DNA of 58,415 nt from a virus. Each line of letters opens with the position of its first letter. Positions within the stretch are counted from its first letter, which is position 1. Below are positions 48,533 through 57,916 of this stretch, piece by piece. Below the pieces are notes generated by a model. The model saw only the letters and a program-made list of their open reading frames with translations, searched no databases and was not told where the DNA came from. The translations under genes were made by a program, and so were the position numbers. The stretch spans positions 1 to 58,415 of IMG/VR virus record IMGVR_UViG_3300032236_000753; one strand, written 5' to 3'.

Positions 48533-49447
48533 ATGGCTGTCAATCTCTCGGCTATTAAGGATCTGCTCCTGCCTGGCCTTCGTGGAATCGAAGGCAAGTA
48601 CGAGATGATCCCGAGTCAGTACGACAAGATCTTCACCAAGCACGATTCGAAGATGGCTCTCGAACGTACTGCTGAAATGCGCTTCCTTGGGTATGCGCAG
48701 CTTAAGCAGGAAGGCGGGCAGACTGCTTTCGATAACGGCGCTGGTGAGCGTTACGTCTACAACCAGGAACACACTGAGATCGGTCTCGGTTATTCGATCA
48801 CCCGCAAGGCGATTGACGACAACCTCTACAAGACTCAGTTTCATCCTTCCAATCTGGGCCTCATTGAGTCGTTCCAGCAGACGAAGGAGATCTACGGCGC
48901 GTCGATCCTGAACAACGCCACCACCTACAACAACGCTGTTGGCGGTGACGGTGTTGCGCTTTGCTCGGCTTCGCATCCGATTGATGGTGGCACGGTCGCC
49001 AACACCCCCACCATCCAGGTTGACCTCAACGAGGCGACCCTGCTGAACGCGATGATTGCCATCCGCACGAACTTCAAGGACCAGGCTGGTCTGAAGGTGT
49101 TCGCTCGTGGCCGCAAGCTGATCGTTCCGCCGCAGCTTGAGCCTGTCGCGATTCGTCTTACCAAGACTGAACTGCGCCCTGGCACAGCGGACAATGATGT
49201 CAACGCAATCCTCACCACGGCTGGCGGGCTTTCCGAAGGCTACATGGTGAACGACTTCTTGACTTCATCGTATGCTTGGTTCTTGCTGACCAACATCGAC
49301 GGTTTGTCGTATATGGAGCGAGTGAAGTTTGAAACCGATATGCAGGTGGATTTCGTAACCGATAACCTTCTGGTTAAGGGCTACGAGCGTTACAGCTTCG
49401 GTTACTACAACTGGCGTTCGATCTACGGCAGCTTCCCGACTTCGTAA
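48533..49447 (+). CDS. Major capsid protein (HK97 fold)
   Basis: 304 aa, start after AAGGAGTAGGGAACA. HK97-fold signs: N-arm helix (SAIKDLLLPGLRGIEGKYEM), E-loop region with the TRKAIDDNLY, LIESFQQTKEIYGASILNNA spine helix, ASHPIDGGTVAN, and LLTNIDGLSYMERVKFETDM before the C-terminal A domain strand. GC-rich, biased codon use fits high expression. Flanked by scaffold and head genes. Confidence 0.85.
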   Translation: MAVNLSAIKDLLLPGLRGIEGKYEMIPSQYDKIFTKHDSKMALERTAEMRFLGYAQLKQEGGQTAFDNGAGERYVYNQEHTEIGLGYSITRKAIDDNLYKTQFHPSNLGLIESFQQTKEIYGASILNNATTYNNAVGGDGVALCSASHPIDGGTVANTPTIQVDLNEATLLNAMIAIRTNFKDQAGLKVFARGRKLIVPPQLEPVAIRLTKTELRPGTADNDVNAILTTAGGLSEGYMVNDFLTSSYAWFLLTNIDGLSYMERVKFETDMQVDFVTDNLLVKGYERYSFGYYNWRSIYGSFPTS

Positions 49448-49464
49448 CCGTAGGAGAAGGCACG

Positions 49465-50658
49465 ATGTCTAATACAGCTTTCTCTGGTCCGTTGATGGTG
49501 TTTGGGCAGAACCCTTACAACCCCAACGAATACAACCCGGACATCGGCGGCATGTCGATGTTCTACGCTGGCGCGGGCATTATGGACCCGCGCACGGCTT
49601 ACACTTACCTGCCAGGCGAAGCTCAGTCTGCGCCTGACTATGGGTGGCTTGGGTTTGACAACATCACAACAATCAATGCGGTTCCTTACACCAAGGCTGC
49701 TGGTGCGATTGTTGCGTCTGCCAACGCTACTTCTGCGACTCTGACGCTTGTCTCTGCTTCTTCGGCTACGACTGGCGTCTACATCACAAGCAGCATGGTC
49801 CGTGCCGATACTGGTGCGGTTGATGCTGGTCCGCTGGTGGCTCTTGATGCTTATACCTCTGTGACGGCTTCGTTCTCGAACGGTGTGATGACGATCACCG
49901 CGAACAGCGCGATGCCTGTTGCTCCGGGTATGGTTGTGATTTCAACCACGGGTACTGTTTCGCAGGGCACTGCGGCTGGTACGCAGGTTGTAAATCAGCT
50001 TACGGCTGGCACGGGTGGCCAGGGTGTTGCTGGTACTTACCAGACTAACGGTAACCTGACGGCTACTTCTGGCACGGTGGTTCTCGCCATCCAGACGCCT
50101 GGGCAGTGCATTGTTCCTAACAATGCTTCTACCCCGAGCGATGTCGCCTGGAATGCCATGACCTTGTACGGGCGCGCTGTTGCGGTTACTGCCGCTGCCA
50201 GCGCCACTGCTACAACGGCTACGGTGAACGGTTATGATTGCTATGGTTTCCCGATGACGGAAAACATCACTCTCACTGCCGGTTCTCAGGTGTCTGGCAA
50301 GAAGGCGTTTAAGTACATCAAGTCTGTCGTTCTCAATGCGGCGGATGCGACCCATGCTTATTCGGTTGATACCACGGACATTTTCGGGCTTCCGATCCGC
50401 TCGGACAGCTTCGGCGATGTTCTTGTCAACTACGCTTCGTCGTTGACTGGTGTCACGCTGATCACCGCAGCCACCAACTACGTCGCCAGTGACCGTACTG
50501 CGGCCTCTGCGACTACAGGCGATGTCCGGGGCACCTTTGGTGCATTCACGTCTTCCACGGGCGCGAACAAGCTGGTCATTCGTCAGTCTCCGCAGGCGTA
50601 CATGACCACCACGGCTAACCCTGGTCTGTACGGCGTCACCCAGTACTCTGGCTTCTAA
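49465..50658 (+). CDS. Head-associated structural protein (beta-rich)
   Basis: 397 aa. N-terminus NPDIGGMSMFYAGAGIMDPR, then Ala/Thr/Ser/Val-rich beta regions (residues ~80-240) resembling Ig-like decoration modules, and a C-terminal portion with RSDSFGDVLVNYASSL. The codon bias equals the capsid gene, so it is abundant in virions. Likely a capsid decoration or major head fibre. Confidence 0.6.
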   Translation: MSNTAFSGPLMVFGQNPYNPNEYNPDIGGMSMFYAGAGIMDPRTAYTYLPGEAQSAPDYGWLGFDNITTINAVPYTKAAGAIVASANATSATLTLVSASSATTGVYITSSMVRADTGAVDAGPLVALDAYTSVTASFSNGVMTITANSAMPVAPGMVVISTTGTVSQGTAAGTQVVNQLTAGTGGQGVAGTYQTNGNLTATSGTVVLAIQTPGQCIVPNNASTPSDVAWNAMTLYGRAVAVTAAASATATTATVNGYDCYGFPMTENITLTAGSQVSGKKAFKYIKSVVLNAADATHAYSVDTTDIFGLPIRSDSFGDVLVNYASSLTGVTLITAATNYVASDRTAASATTGDVRGTFGAFTSSTGANKLVIRQSPQAYMTTTANPGLYGVTQYSGF

Positions 50659-50668
50659 GGAGTAGACC

Positions 50669-51112
50669 ATGAAGGGTCATAAGGCACATCATCACCGCAA
50701 GCATCATGCTAAGGGCGGTTCCGCGCATGAGGACACTGGCACTGAAAAGGGCCATTGGGAAGAGTCTGCTGAAACCGGCACGGATGAGGCGGATCAGGAT
50801 CTTAATCGCAAGAACATGGACTACACTGCTCACAGCAATGTGACGGGTGAGGCCGAGAAGCGCAAGCGTGGCGGTCGTACTGCTCGCAAGCACGGCGGTC
50901 ATGTCCATCACGAGGCTGGCAAGCACATGGCTCACGCCAAGCATCTTGGCAATGTCCATGGCGAGCATGGCGGTCATCATGCTGGTCGCAAGCCTCGCAA
51001 GGCTGGCGGTCGCGCTGGTGCAGACATGCATCCTTTCTCCTCTGCCATGCACGGGTCGCTTCCCAAGGGCCGCAAGGTCGAGAAGATGACTATGGGCGGC
51101 GACAAGGAATAA
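50669..51112 (+). CDS. His-, Lys- and Gly-rich virion protein
   Basis: 147 aa. Extremely His/Lys/Gly-rich (KGHKAHHHRKHHAKGG, RKHGGHVHHEAGKHMAHAKH), with KRGGRTARK and RKAGGRAGADM motifs like those of the gene at 44444. Disordered, basic, possible metal and DNA binding. Follows the capsid genes and is closed by a terminator. Confidence 0.55.
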   Translation: MKGHKAHHHRKHHAKGGSAHEDTGTEKGHWEESAETGTDEADQDLNRKNMDYTAHSNVTGEAEKRKRGGRTARKHGGHVHHEAGKHMAHAKHLGNVHGEHGGHHAGRKPRKAGGRAGADMHPFSSAMHGSLPKGRKVEKMTMGGDKE

Positions 51113-51134
51113 TCCTTTCGCAGTGGCTTAAAGG

Positions 51135-51156
51135 CGGGGGCTAAGGCCCCCGTTTT
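51135..51156 (+). terminator. Rho-independent terminator
   Basis: CGGGGGC (51135-51141), TAAG loop, GCCCCCG (51146-51152), then TTTT. It follows the capsid/head gene set and should reduce transcription into the lower-abundance neck and tail genes. Confidence 0.85.
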
Positions 51157-51171
51157 ACCATGGGGGAATCG

Positions 51172-51417
51172 ATGGCTGGCGCTTGGACACGTTCAGAAGG
51201 CAAATCTCCCTCTGGCGGGCTTAATGAAAAGGGCCGCGCTTCTCTTCGTGCTGAAGGGCACGATATTAAGCGCCCACAGCCAGAAGGCGGATCTCGCAAG
51301 GACAATTTCCGTGCTAGAATGTGCGGGATGAAGGAAAAACTAACTTCTGCAAAGACGGCTCATGATCCCAATAGCCGAATCAATTTGGCTTTGAAGAAGT
51401 GGAACGTCAAATGCTGA
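51172..51417 (+). CDS. DUF6321-like small protein
   Basis: 81 aa. ATG 51172 has GGGGGAA upstream; ATG 51160 does not. AWTRSEGKSPSGGLNEKGRA, then RKDNFRARMCGM and SRINLALKKW give the frame of the DUF6321 phage family. Very basic. It could bind DNA or a virion part; function unknown. Overlaps the next ATG (ATGCTGA). Confidence 0.65.
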   Translation: MAGAWTRSEGKSPSGGLNEKGRASLRAEGHDIKRPQPEGGSRKDNFRARMCGMKEKLTSAKTAHDPNSRINLALKKWNVKC

Positions 51418-51581
51418 AAGATCGTCCTTTTTGGGAAAAAGAAGCCCCAAAAGATGCTCGTGTGAAGCATTTGGACAAAAGCCAAAAGCAATCTGCTAAG
51501 GCGATGGCTCGGGCGGCTGGTCGGCCATATCCAAATTTGGTCGATAACGTAAGGGCCGCTAAAGCGGGCAAAAGGAGCTGA
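51411..51581 (+). CDS. 56-aa basic hypothetical protein
   Basis: Starts at ATG 51411 inside the previous gene end. Basic: KSQKQSAKAMARAAGRPYPN, LVDNVRAAKAGKRS. The GRPYPNLVDN-x-RAA end is shared by small proteins in many related phages. Function unknown. Confidence 0.6.
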   Translation: MLKDRPFWEKEAPKDARVKHLDKSQKQSAKAMARAAGRPYPNLVDNVRAAKAGKRS

Positions 51582-51583
51582 TT

Positions 51584-52366
51584 ATGACTGGTATCGTCAA
51601 TCAATCTATCACCCGTGTTGGCAGATACGAGCCGTTTGAACTTCAAGTCTCTCGTAGTCAAATTACGTTTCACTCTACCCAGAATATTTTTGGGTATGGA
51701 ACCACTCCCTCTACCGCTGGTTTGTTCCGCACGGTTTGGGAAAACATGACGACGACTGACTATGTGTTTCCTTCGTCCGCCACCACCATGACTTTGACGG
51801 GTGGCGCTGGAGACACGGCAACGATCACGATTGTTGGTTTGGACGCCAATTACAATGTTTTAACTGAAAACCTTGCCCTTAATGGCGCGACAGGCGTTAC
51901 GACCGCTAATTCTTATTTTCGCATCAACAGCATGTATGTTGCGACAGGAAGTGCCACAAATCCAGCTAATGCGGTGACGCTGACCAATGGCGGCGTAACC
52001 TATGCGCAGATCAATACTGCAACCATAAATGGCGTCACAGGTAGCGTTGGTACAACGCAAATGGCGGTTTATACGGTGCCAGCGGGATATACATTTTATG
52101 GTTTCCGTTATGGCGCTTATTCGTCATTCAATGGAAATAGCGCAAACTATACCACTTATCGCGCCATCACCAATTTATCATCTGGTGTGCAGCGTATTAT
52201 TGTTCAAACGCCGTTTAACACAACATATGAAGTGCAACGCCATTTCCCGTTTCCGTATGTTGAAAAAACTGATTTGCGGTTTCAAGTTGCACCTAGCGCC
52301 GCCGCTGCCGCTGTTGTTAGCATCAATATCGGCGGTGTGCTAATAAAGAATGACGGCGATTTGTAG
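51584..52366 (+). CDS. Beta-rich virion structural protein
   Basis: 260 aa, start after AAAAGGAGCTGATT. Sequence VNQSITRVGRYEPFELQVSR then repeated Thr/Gly/Ala-rich strands (TMTLTGGAGDTATITIVGLD) and a C-terminal region DLRFQVAPSAAAAAVVSINI. Belongs with neck/tail proteins by position, ahead of the adaptor. Likely structural. Confidence 0.6.
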   Translation: MTGIVNQSITRVGRYEPFELQVSRSQITFHSTQNIFGYGTTPSTAGLFRTVWENMTTTDYVFPSSATTMTLTGGAGDTATITIVGLDANYNVLTENLALNGATGVTTANSYFRINSMYVATGSATNPANAVTLTNGGVTYAQINTATINGVTGSVGTTQMAVYTVPAGYTFYGFRYGAYSSFNGNSANYTTYRAITNLSSGVQRIIVQTPFNTTYEVQRHFPFPYVEKTDLRFQVAPSAAAAAVVSINIGGVLIKNDGDL

Positions 52367-52375
52367 GGAAATTAA

Positions 52376-53065
52376 ATGGCAACGAGCAACACATACAATT
52401 ACAACCCGTCGCTAGGCGAGCTTGTTTTGTATGCCTTTAACTTGATTGGCATTCGCAATACTGCGTTGCTTCAAGAACATATGGAAGCTGCCAAAATGGC
52501 GGCTAATTTGCTGCTGGGGCGTTGGTCATCACAGGGTGTAAATCTGTGGTCTGTGGATCTTCAGACGATTTCATTGGTGCAGGGAACAGCTACCTACACT
52601 GTTCCATCTAACACAATTGTTATGTTAGACGCTTATGTGGTTGTAACCAACGGCGGATACACCACAAACCGGCTGATTTTGCCGATTAGCCGCACAGAAT
52701 ATGCGTCTTACCCTAACCCTAATCAGCAAGGTTTCCCAACAACCTATTGGTTTGACAGGCTTTTGTCGCCAACGGTGACATTGTGGCCCGTACCAGATGG
52801 TAATGAAACTTCATTCAACTATTATCGTGTGCGTCAATTGCAGGATGCTGCCTTGGCCAGCGGTACGCAGGTGGAAGTTCCATATTATTTCCTAGAAGCT
52901 TTTGCATATGGCTTGGCTGTGCGGTTGGCTATGATCTTTGCCCCTGAAAGGGTAGGGTTGCTTAAGCCTATTGCTGATGAATCTTACCAGATTGCGGCAA
53001 GTCAGAACGTAGAAACCGCGCAACAGTACATAAGCCCTACAATTAGTTCCTATTTCCGCGCATAG
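52376..53065 (+). CDS. Head-tail adaptor protein (P22 gp4-like)
   Basis: 229 aa. Helical start SLGELVLYAFNLIGIRNTAL, the pair AAKMAANLLLGRWSSQGVNL and YPNPNQQGFPTTYWFDRLLS, then LWPVPDGNETSFNYYRVRQL and a C-terminal helix ending RVGLLKPIADESYQIA. This is the standard adaptor of short-tailed phages, forming the ring below the portal. Confidence 0.75.
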   Translation: MATSNTYNYNPSLGELVLYAFNLIGIRNTALLQEHMEAAKMAANLLLGRWSSQGVNLWSVDLQTISLVQGTATYTVPSNTIVMLDAYVVVTNGGYTTNRLILPISRTEYASYPNPNQQGFPTTYWFDRLLSPTVTLWPVPDGNETSFNYYRVRQLQDAALASGTQVEVPYYFLEAFAYGLAVRLAMIFAPERVGLLKPIADESYQIAASQNVETAQQYISPTISSYFRA

Positions 53066-53074
53066 GAGGCGTAA

Positions 53075-53809
53075 ATGGCATACGCTTCTCAAGCTGGCCG
53101 AGCTAGAACTAGCGCAAGATCCCCGCAAGCACATGCGATCTGTGATAGATGCGGGTTTCGGTACAATTTTGTTGACTTGAAATGGCAATTTGATTGGCGT
53201 GGCGCTGCTTTGCAAAACCTAAAATTGTTGGTTTGCAATACGTGCTATGACACACCTCAAGAACAACTGCGCGCTATCATTGTACCTGCGGATCCGACAC
53301 CGATTGTGCAGGCTCGCCCAGAAAATTATGCTTTAGATTCAACAAATTACGTCACAACCTCTGCACCAACAGTTTATGATTCTAGAACAGGTATCCCGAT
53401 ACCATCTACAACAAATGTTGTGGATCAAAACGGCAATAATGTAACTACGCAGCCTGTTGGCCCGCCATTGGGTCTTGCTCAAGGCGCTGTAATGCCGGTT
53501 CAAGAGGGAATTACATACGGAACTCAACTTTTCCCGTTATCTGTGTATTCTTTTGGAACTCCAGAAATAACGGTTACTTTTTCTTCCAATCACGGCTTGT
53601 CTACAAATGATCAAATTTCCGTTTTGGGGTTGAGCAACAATTTAGCCAATGGATTTTTCTCGATCACGTTCAAAACGAACACCTCCTTCACCTACCAGGC
53701 AAATACTGCTATACCTTCAGGGTCTCTTTTGCAGGGGACAACTAGGATGATCACGGCTATAGCGGGTACGCCGTGGAACTATAGCCAGATTGTCCAGACG
53801 GGGCCATAA
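53075..53809 (+). CDS. Zinc-ribbon structural protein
   Basis: 244 aa. An N-terminal zinc ribbon CDRCGF (Cys 23, 26) ... CNTCYD with an intervening NFVDLKWQFDWRG, followed by a beta domain (TVTFSSNHGLSTNDQISVLG) of the 'nozzle-like' fold also visible in the protein at 6278. Conserved beside adaptor genes in podophages. Tail or neck component. Confidence 0.65.
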   Translation: MAYASQAGRARTSARSPQAHAICDRCGFRYNFVDLKWQFDWRGAALQNLKLLVCNTCYDTPQEQLRAIIVPADPTPIVQARPENYALDSTNYVTTSAPTVYDSRTGIPIPSTTNVVDQNGNNVTTQPVGPPLGLAQGAVMPVQEGITYGTQLFPLSVYSFGTPEITVTFSSNHGLSTNDQISVLGLSNNLANGFFSITFKTNTSFTYQANTAIPSGSLLQGTTRMITAIAGTPWNYSQIVQTGP

Positions 53810-53811
53810 AC

Positions 53812-56800
53812 ATGTCCAACATCACTATCCCCGGCTTGCCAGCGGCTATATCCTTAAATGGAACAGAAGAATATTTGGCTGTTCAATCAGGTTCTTCTGT
53901 TTACGTAACGACCTCGCAAATCGCCAGTTATATCAACACCAATTACCCTGCGCCTGGGGTTTCGCGTGTTTCAACTTCTGGGCCCATAACTGGTGGCCCA
54001 ATTACATCTACAGGTACGATTGCGCTCCAAACGGCTGGCGTAACGAATGCTTACTTGGCAACGATGGCTGCTGGAACGGTAAAGGCAAACGTAACGGGTG
54101 GCACAGCTACTCCAACGGATGCTACACCTAGTTCTATTTTGGATCTTTTTGGCTCCACGCAGGGCATGACGTTATATCGCGGGGCAAGCGGCTGGGCTGC
54201 TCTGGCTGGCAGTGGAACTAATACGCTTTTGAGTCTTAGCGGCTCAACATCCAACCCAGCATGGCAGACGCTCTCCTATATGATCGACAACGCGATCAAT
54301 AGTTCGTCTGCGCAAGGCACAATTTTGTATCGCGGCGCTTCTACGTGGTCTGCGCTGGCTCCGGGAACAAGTAATCAATTTTTGCAAACGAAGGGCTCTG
54401 CCGCAAATCCCCAATGGTCAACTACCGTTACAAGTGTTGATGTTAGTGGCGGAACAACGGGGCTTACCACCAGCGGCGGGCCGATTACCTCAACTGGCAC
54501 GATTACATTAGCTGGTACGCTGGCTATTGCTAATGGCGGTACAGGGCAAACTACTTCTTCCGCAGCTTTCAATGCGTTGTCGCCAATAACCTCAACGGGC
54601 GATTTAATCATTGGCAACGGCACAAACAGCGCCACACGACTTGCCATTGGGCCCAATACCTATGTTTTGGCTTCTAACGGCACAACCGCATCTTGGCAAC
54701 CTGCCTCGGGCGGCGGGTCTGGAACTGTAGCAGCCGGAACGGCTGGCCAGCTTACATACTATGGATCAACTGGCACCACAGTATCCGGCAATGCTAACGC
54801 CACCATTAGCGGCGGCGCTTTGACACTTGGCGTTGCTGGAACAACAGCGGGTAGCCTGCTCTTTTCTGGCAGCACCTCTGGCGCAGTGACGGTGAAATCT
54901 GCCGCTGCGGCTGGAACTTGGACTATGACCCTGCCGACAACGGCGGGCACCAATGGCTACGTGCTGTCTACGGATGGAACCGGCGTTACAAGCTGGATCG
55001 CCACATCTGGCGGTGGCGGCACCGTCACCAGTGTCAACGTCAGTGGCGGCACAACAGGTTTGACAACCAGTGGTGGCCCAGTTACGGGGTCGGGCACTAT
55101 TACCTTGGCGGGTACTCTAGCTATCGCCAATGGCGGCACGGGGCAAACAACAGCTTCTGCCGGATTTAATGCTCTGTCACCAATTACATCGACTGGCGAT
55201 CTTATTATTGGCAATGGGACCAATAGCGCGACACGCCTTGGAATTGGGACAAACGGTTACGTTCTAACCTCTAATGGGACAACAGCAACTTGGGCGGCAT
55301 CGACCGGTGGCGTAACGTCGTTCTCTGCGGGCTCAACGGGGCTTACGCCTAACACGGCAACGACTGGGGCTATCACGCTGGCTGGCACCCTTGGCGTTGC
55401 CAATGGCGGCACGGGAGCCACAACCTTAACTGGTTACGTTAAGGGAAGCGGAACAAGCGCGTTAACGGCAGCATCGACAATTCCCAATACGGACATTACT
55501 GGGTTGGGAACCATGTCCGTGCAGGCTGCTACGTCTGTCGCCATCACTGGCGGCACAATCAACGGCACAAGCGTTGGCGCTACAACTCCTAGCACAGGCG
55601 CGTTTACGTCTGTTTCCGCCAATCTATCGACTACCGGGGCTTTGTCAGCCGGTGCTTATTCGTATGGATCGCTTTCTTACAGCGATACCGGAATTTTTGC
55701 ATCATACAATACCTCCACAAACAGCTACGCCCAAATCATTTTGGCCAACGGTAGTGCGGGCGCTGCTGCTTCGACTGACTTCATTGTTGGCAACAACAAC
55801 ACGACTGCCACAACATATTTTGGTGATTTTGGTATGAATAGTTCCGCATTTAGCGGAACTGGTTCTCTAAGTGCCCCGAATGCGGTTTTCTTGTCTTCTA
55901 CTTCATCGGATCTGGTGATTGGCACAACCACATCAAACGCTATCCGGTTTGTAGTAAATAGCGGCGCTACCGATGCGATGACCATCGGAACATCGGGCGC
56001 GATTACTACTGGAACGTGGAACGGCTCTGCAATTGGTATTGCATATGGCGGCACTGGTCAGACAACCGCTTCTGCGGCGTTCAACGCCTTGTCGCCTATC
56101 ACGACAACTGGCGATTTGATTATCGGTAACGGCACAAACAGTGCGACGCGCCTTGGCATTGGCGCGAATAGTTATGTGCTGACTTCCAACGGCACGACTG
56201 CTTCGTGGGCAGCGCCTACTACTAGTTCTAGCAGCTATACCCGCACAAGTTTTACGGCTACAGGCGGACAAACCACATTCAGCGTTACCTACACCGTTGG
56301 GTACATTCAGGTTTATCTGAACGGCGTGTTGCTGAACGCCTCTGACTACACGGCGTCGAATGGCACGTCGGTTGTTTTGGCGGTTGCCGCTTCTTCTGGC
56401 GACATCGTTGAAACCATTGCCATGAGCGTGACTTCTGTCGCGATCCCCGGCACGTACACACGCACGACGATTACAGCGACTGCGGGGCAGACAAGCTTCA
56501 CAGCGACATACACCGTTAACTACGTTCAAGTTTACGTAAACGGTATGTTGTTGAACCCGTCTGATTACACGGCTACGTCTGGCACAGCCGTGGTTCTGGG
56601 CGTGGCGGCGTCTGCGGGCGATTTGATTGATGTTGTCGCGTTGACGGTTGGACCCGTGACAGGCGGCGCATTTATCACGGGTACGCCTACCGCTGGAACA
56701 TTAACGTCTTGGACCAATAGCACTGCTATTCAGGGATTTGCGCCGTCTGCTACTGGCGATGTGCCGTTTTCGACTGATGGGACGACATTTGCGTCTACGC

Positions 56801-57273
56801 AGAAGATTGTCAGAGGCACTTCTGTCGCAACGACTAGCGGCACCAGCATCGACTTTACAGGAATCCCATCTTGGGCAAAACGCATCACTGTAATGTTCAA
56901 TGGCGTTGGGACGAATGGGTCGCAATCAGTTATATTTCAAATTGGTAGCGGGTCTGTTACAACTACTGGATATTTGTCTTATGTAGCAACTAGCTCAAAT
57001 AGTGGCTCTGTAGGATTAAACGCAACAAATGGATTTATTACTGGCGGCCAAAATTCATCCAATTTAATTTATGGCACGGTTACTATTTTTTTATATTCTG
57101 GTTTCAATTATGTTTCTACTGTTACCGGGTCAATTAACTCTGCTGGAACATATGGTGGATTTACAGGTGCTGGAACCTTAACTCTATCTGGTGCTATGGA
57201 CCGTGTTCGCATTACAACCGCAAATGGTGTGCCAGTATTTAACGCCGGTTCCATCAACATTCTGTATGAATGA
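53812..57273 (+). CDS. Long tail fibre with tandem ~59-residue repeats
   Basis: 1,153 aa. Three long repeats of about 178 bases (near 54520, 55117, 56032) each read (L/I)AIANGGTGQTT...FNALSPITSTGDLIIGNGTN, SATRLxIG. Two further tandem modules at ~56236-56440 and ~56455-56655 with TYTVGYIQVYLNGVLLNASD and its variant, a phage-fibre beta module. The C-terminal ~110 residues (SIDFTGIPSWAKRITVMFN ... NAGSINILYE) are duplicated in the next gene. Receptor-binding fibre shaft and tip. Confidence 0.8.
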   Translation: MSNITIPGLPAAISLNGTEEYLAVQSGSSVYVTTSQIASYINTNYPAPGVSRVSTSGPITGGPITSTGTIALQTAGVTNAYLATMAAGTVKANVTGGTATPTDATPSSILDLFGSTQGMTLYRGASGWAALAGSGTNTLLSLSGSTSNPAWQTLSYMIDNAINSSSAQGTILYRGASTWSALAPGTSNQFLQTKGSAANPQWSTTVTSVDVSGGTTGLTTSGGPITSTGTITLAGTLAIANGGTGQTTSSAAFNALSPITSTGDLIIGNGTNSATRLAIGPNTYVLASNGTTASWQPASGGGSGTVAAGTAGQLTYYGSTGTTVSGNANATISGGALTLGVAGTTAGSLLFSGSTSGAVTVKSAAAAGTWTMTLPTTAGTNGYVLSTDGTGVTSWIATSGGGGTVTSVNVSGGTTGLTTSGGPVTGSGTITLAGTLAIANGGTGQTTASAGFNALSPITSTGDLIIGNGTNSATRLGIGTNGYVLTSNGTTATWAASTGGVTSFSAGSTGLTPNTATTGAITLAGTLGVANGGTGATTLTGYVKGSGTSALTAASTIPNTDITGLGTMSVQAATSVAITGGTINGTSVGATTPSTGAFTSVSANLSTTGALSAGAYSYGSLSYSDTGIFASYNTSTNSYAQIILANGSAGAAASTDFIVGNNNTTATTYFGDFGMNSSAFSGTGSLSAPNAVFLSSTSSDLVIGTTTSNAIRFVVNSGATDAMTIGTSGAITTGTWNGSAIGIAYGGTGQTTASAAFNALSPITTTGDLIIGNGTNSATRLGIGANSYVLTSNGTTASWAAPTTSSSSYTRTSFTATGGQTTFSVTYTVGYIQVYLNGVLLNASDYTASNGTSVVLAVAASSGDIVETIAMSVTSVAIPGTYTRTTITATAGQTSFTATYTVNYVQVYVNGMLLNPSDYTATSGTAVVLGVAASAGDLIDVVALTVGPVTGGAFITGTPTAGTLTSWTNSTAIQGFAPSATGDVPFSTDGTTFASTQKIVRGTSVATTSGTSIDFTGIPSWAKRITVMFNGVGTNGSQSVIFQIGSGSVTTTGYLSYVATSSNSGSVGLNATNGFITGGQNSSNLIYGTVTIFLYSGFNYVSTVTGSINSAGTYGGFTGAGTLTLSGAMDRVRITTANGVPVFNAGSINILYE

Positions 57274-57283
57274 GGAATGATCA

Positions 57284-57907
57284 ATGAGCATTACTCGCAA
57301 CGGATCAATCATGGTGCAGGGTGCTAGTGCTTCTGGCATTCTGAACTATGCCTATGGCGGTACAAGCGCCAACATCGCACCTACAACCGCTGGCAACGTG
57401 CTATTTACCTCAGACGGAACAAACTGGTCGTCTGCGCCCAATATTGTGCGTGGTACGGCTGTTAACTCTACAAGCGGCACCAGCATTGATTTTACCAGCA
57501 TACCATCGTGGGTGAAGCGCGTCACTGTGATGTTTAATGCCGTGTCTACAAGTGGCACATCTTTGCTGCAAGTACAGCTCGGGTCTGGCAGCGTGACCAC
57601 AACCGGCTACCTTGCTGCAAGCGCATACATAACAACGGCGGCGGCTGCTAATGCTACGGCTACAAGCGGTTTTATTATAAACCAAAATGCTGCCAATTAT
57701 TCTACTCAGGGAAGTGTTATATTTTCTTTATTAAGTAGCAACACTTGGGTAGCTCAGGGAGTTTTGTACCAATCAACGGCAATAGCGTATACTATTTTTA
57801 TGACTGGTTCGATAGCACTTTCTGGTAGTCTTGATAGGGTTCGCCTCACCACGGTGAACGGCACCGACACCTTCGACGCCGGTAGCGTCAACATTCTCTA
57901 CGAATAG
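57284..57907 (+). CDS. Short tail fibre carrying a duplicated tip domain
   Basis: 207 aa. A ~30-residue N-terminal anchor with SGILNYAYGGTSANIAPTTA, then the SIDFTSIPSWVKRVTVMFN ... FDAGSVNILYE tip, colinear with the end of the 1,153-aa fibre. The loops between the conserved strands differ, as expected of host-range diversification. Confidence 0.75.
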   Translation: MSITRNGSIMVQGASASGILNYAYGGTSANIAPTTAGNVLFTSDGTNWSSAPNIVRGTAVNSTSGTSIDFTSIPSWVKRVTVMFNAVSTSGTSLLQVQLGSGSVTTTGYLAASAYITTAAAANATATSGFIINQNAANYSTQGSVIFSLLSSNTWVAQGVLYQSTAIAYTIFMTGSIALSGSLDRVRLTTVNGTDTFDAGSVNILYE

Positions 57908-57916
57908 GAGCTTCAC

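Noticed and set aside
47794-48597. 267-codon minus-strand frame opposite the decoration protein gene
   Set aside because: Arg/Ser/Val-rich shadow of a highly expressed structural gene, no start signal.
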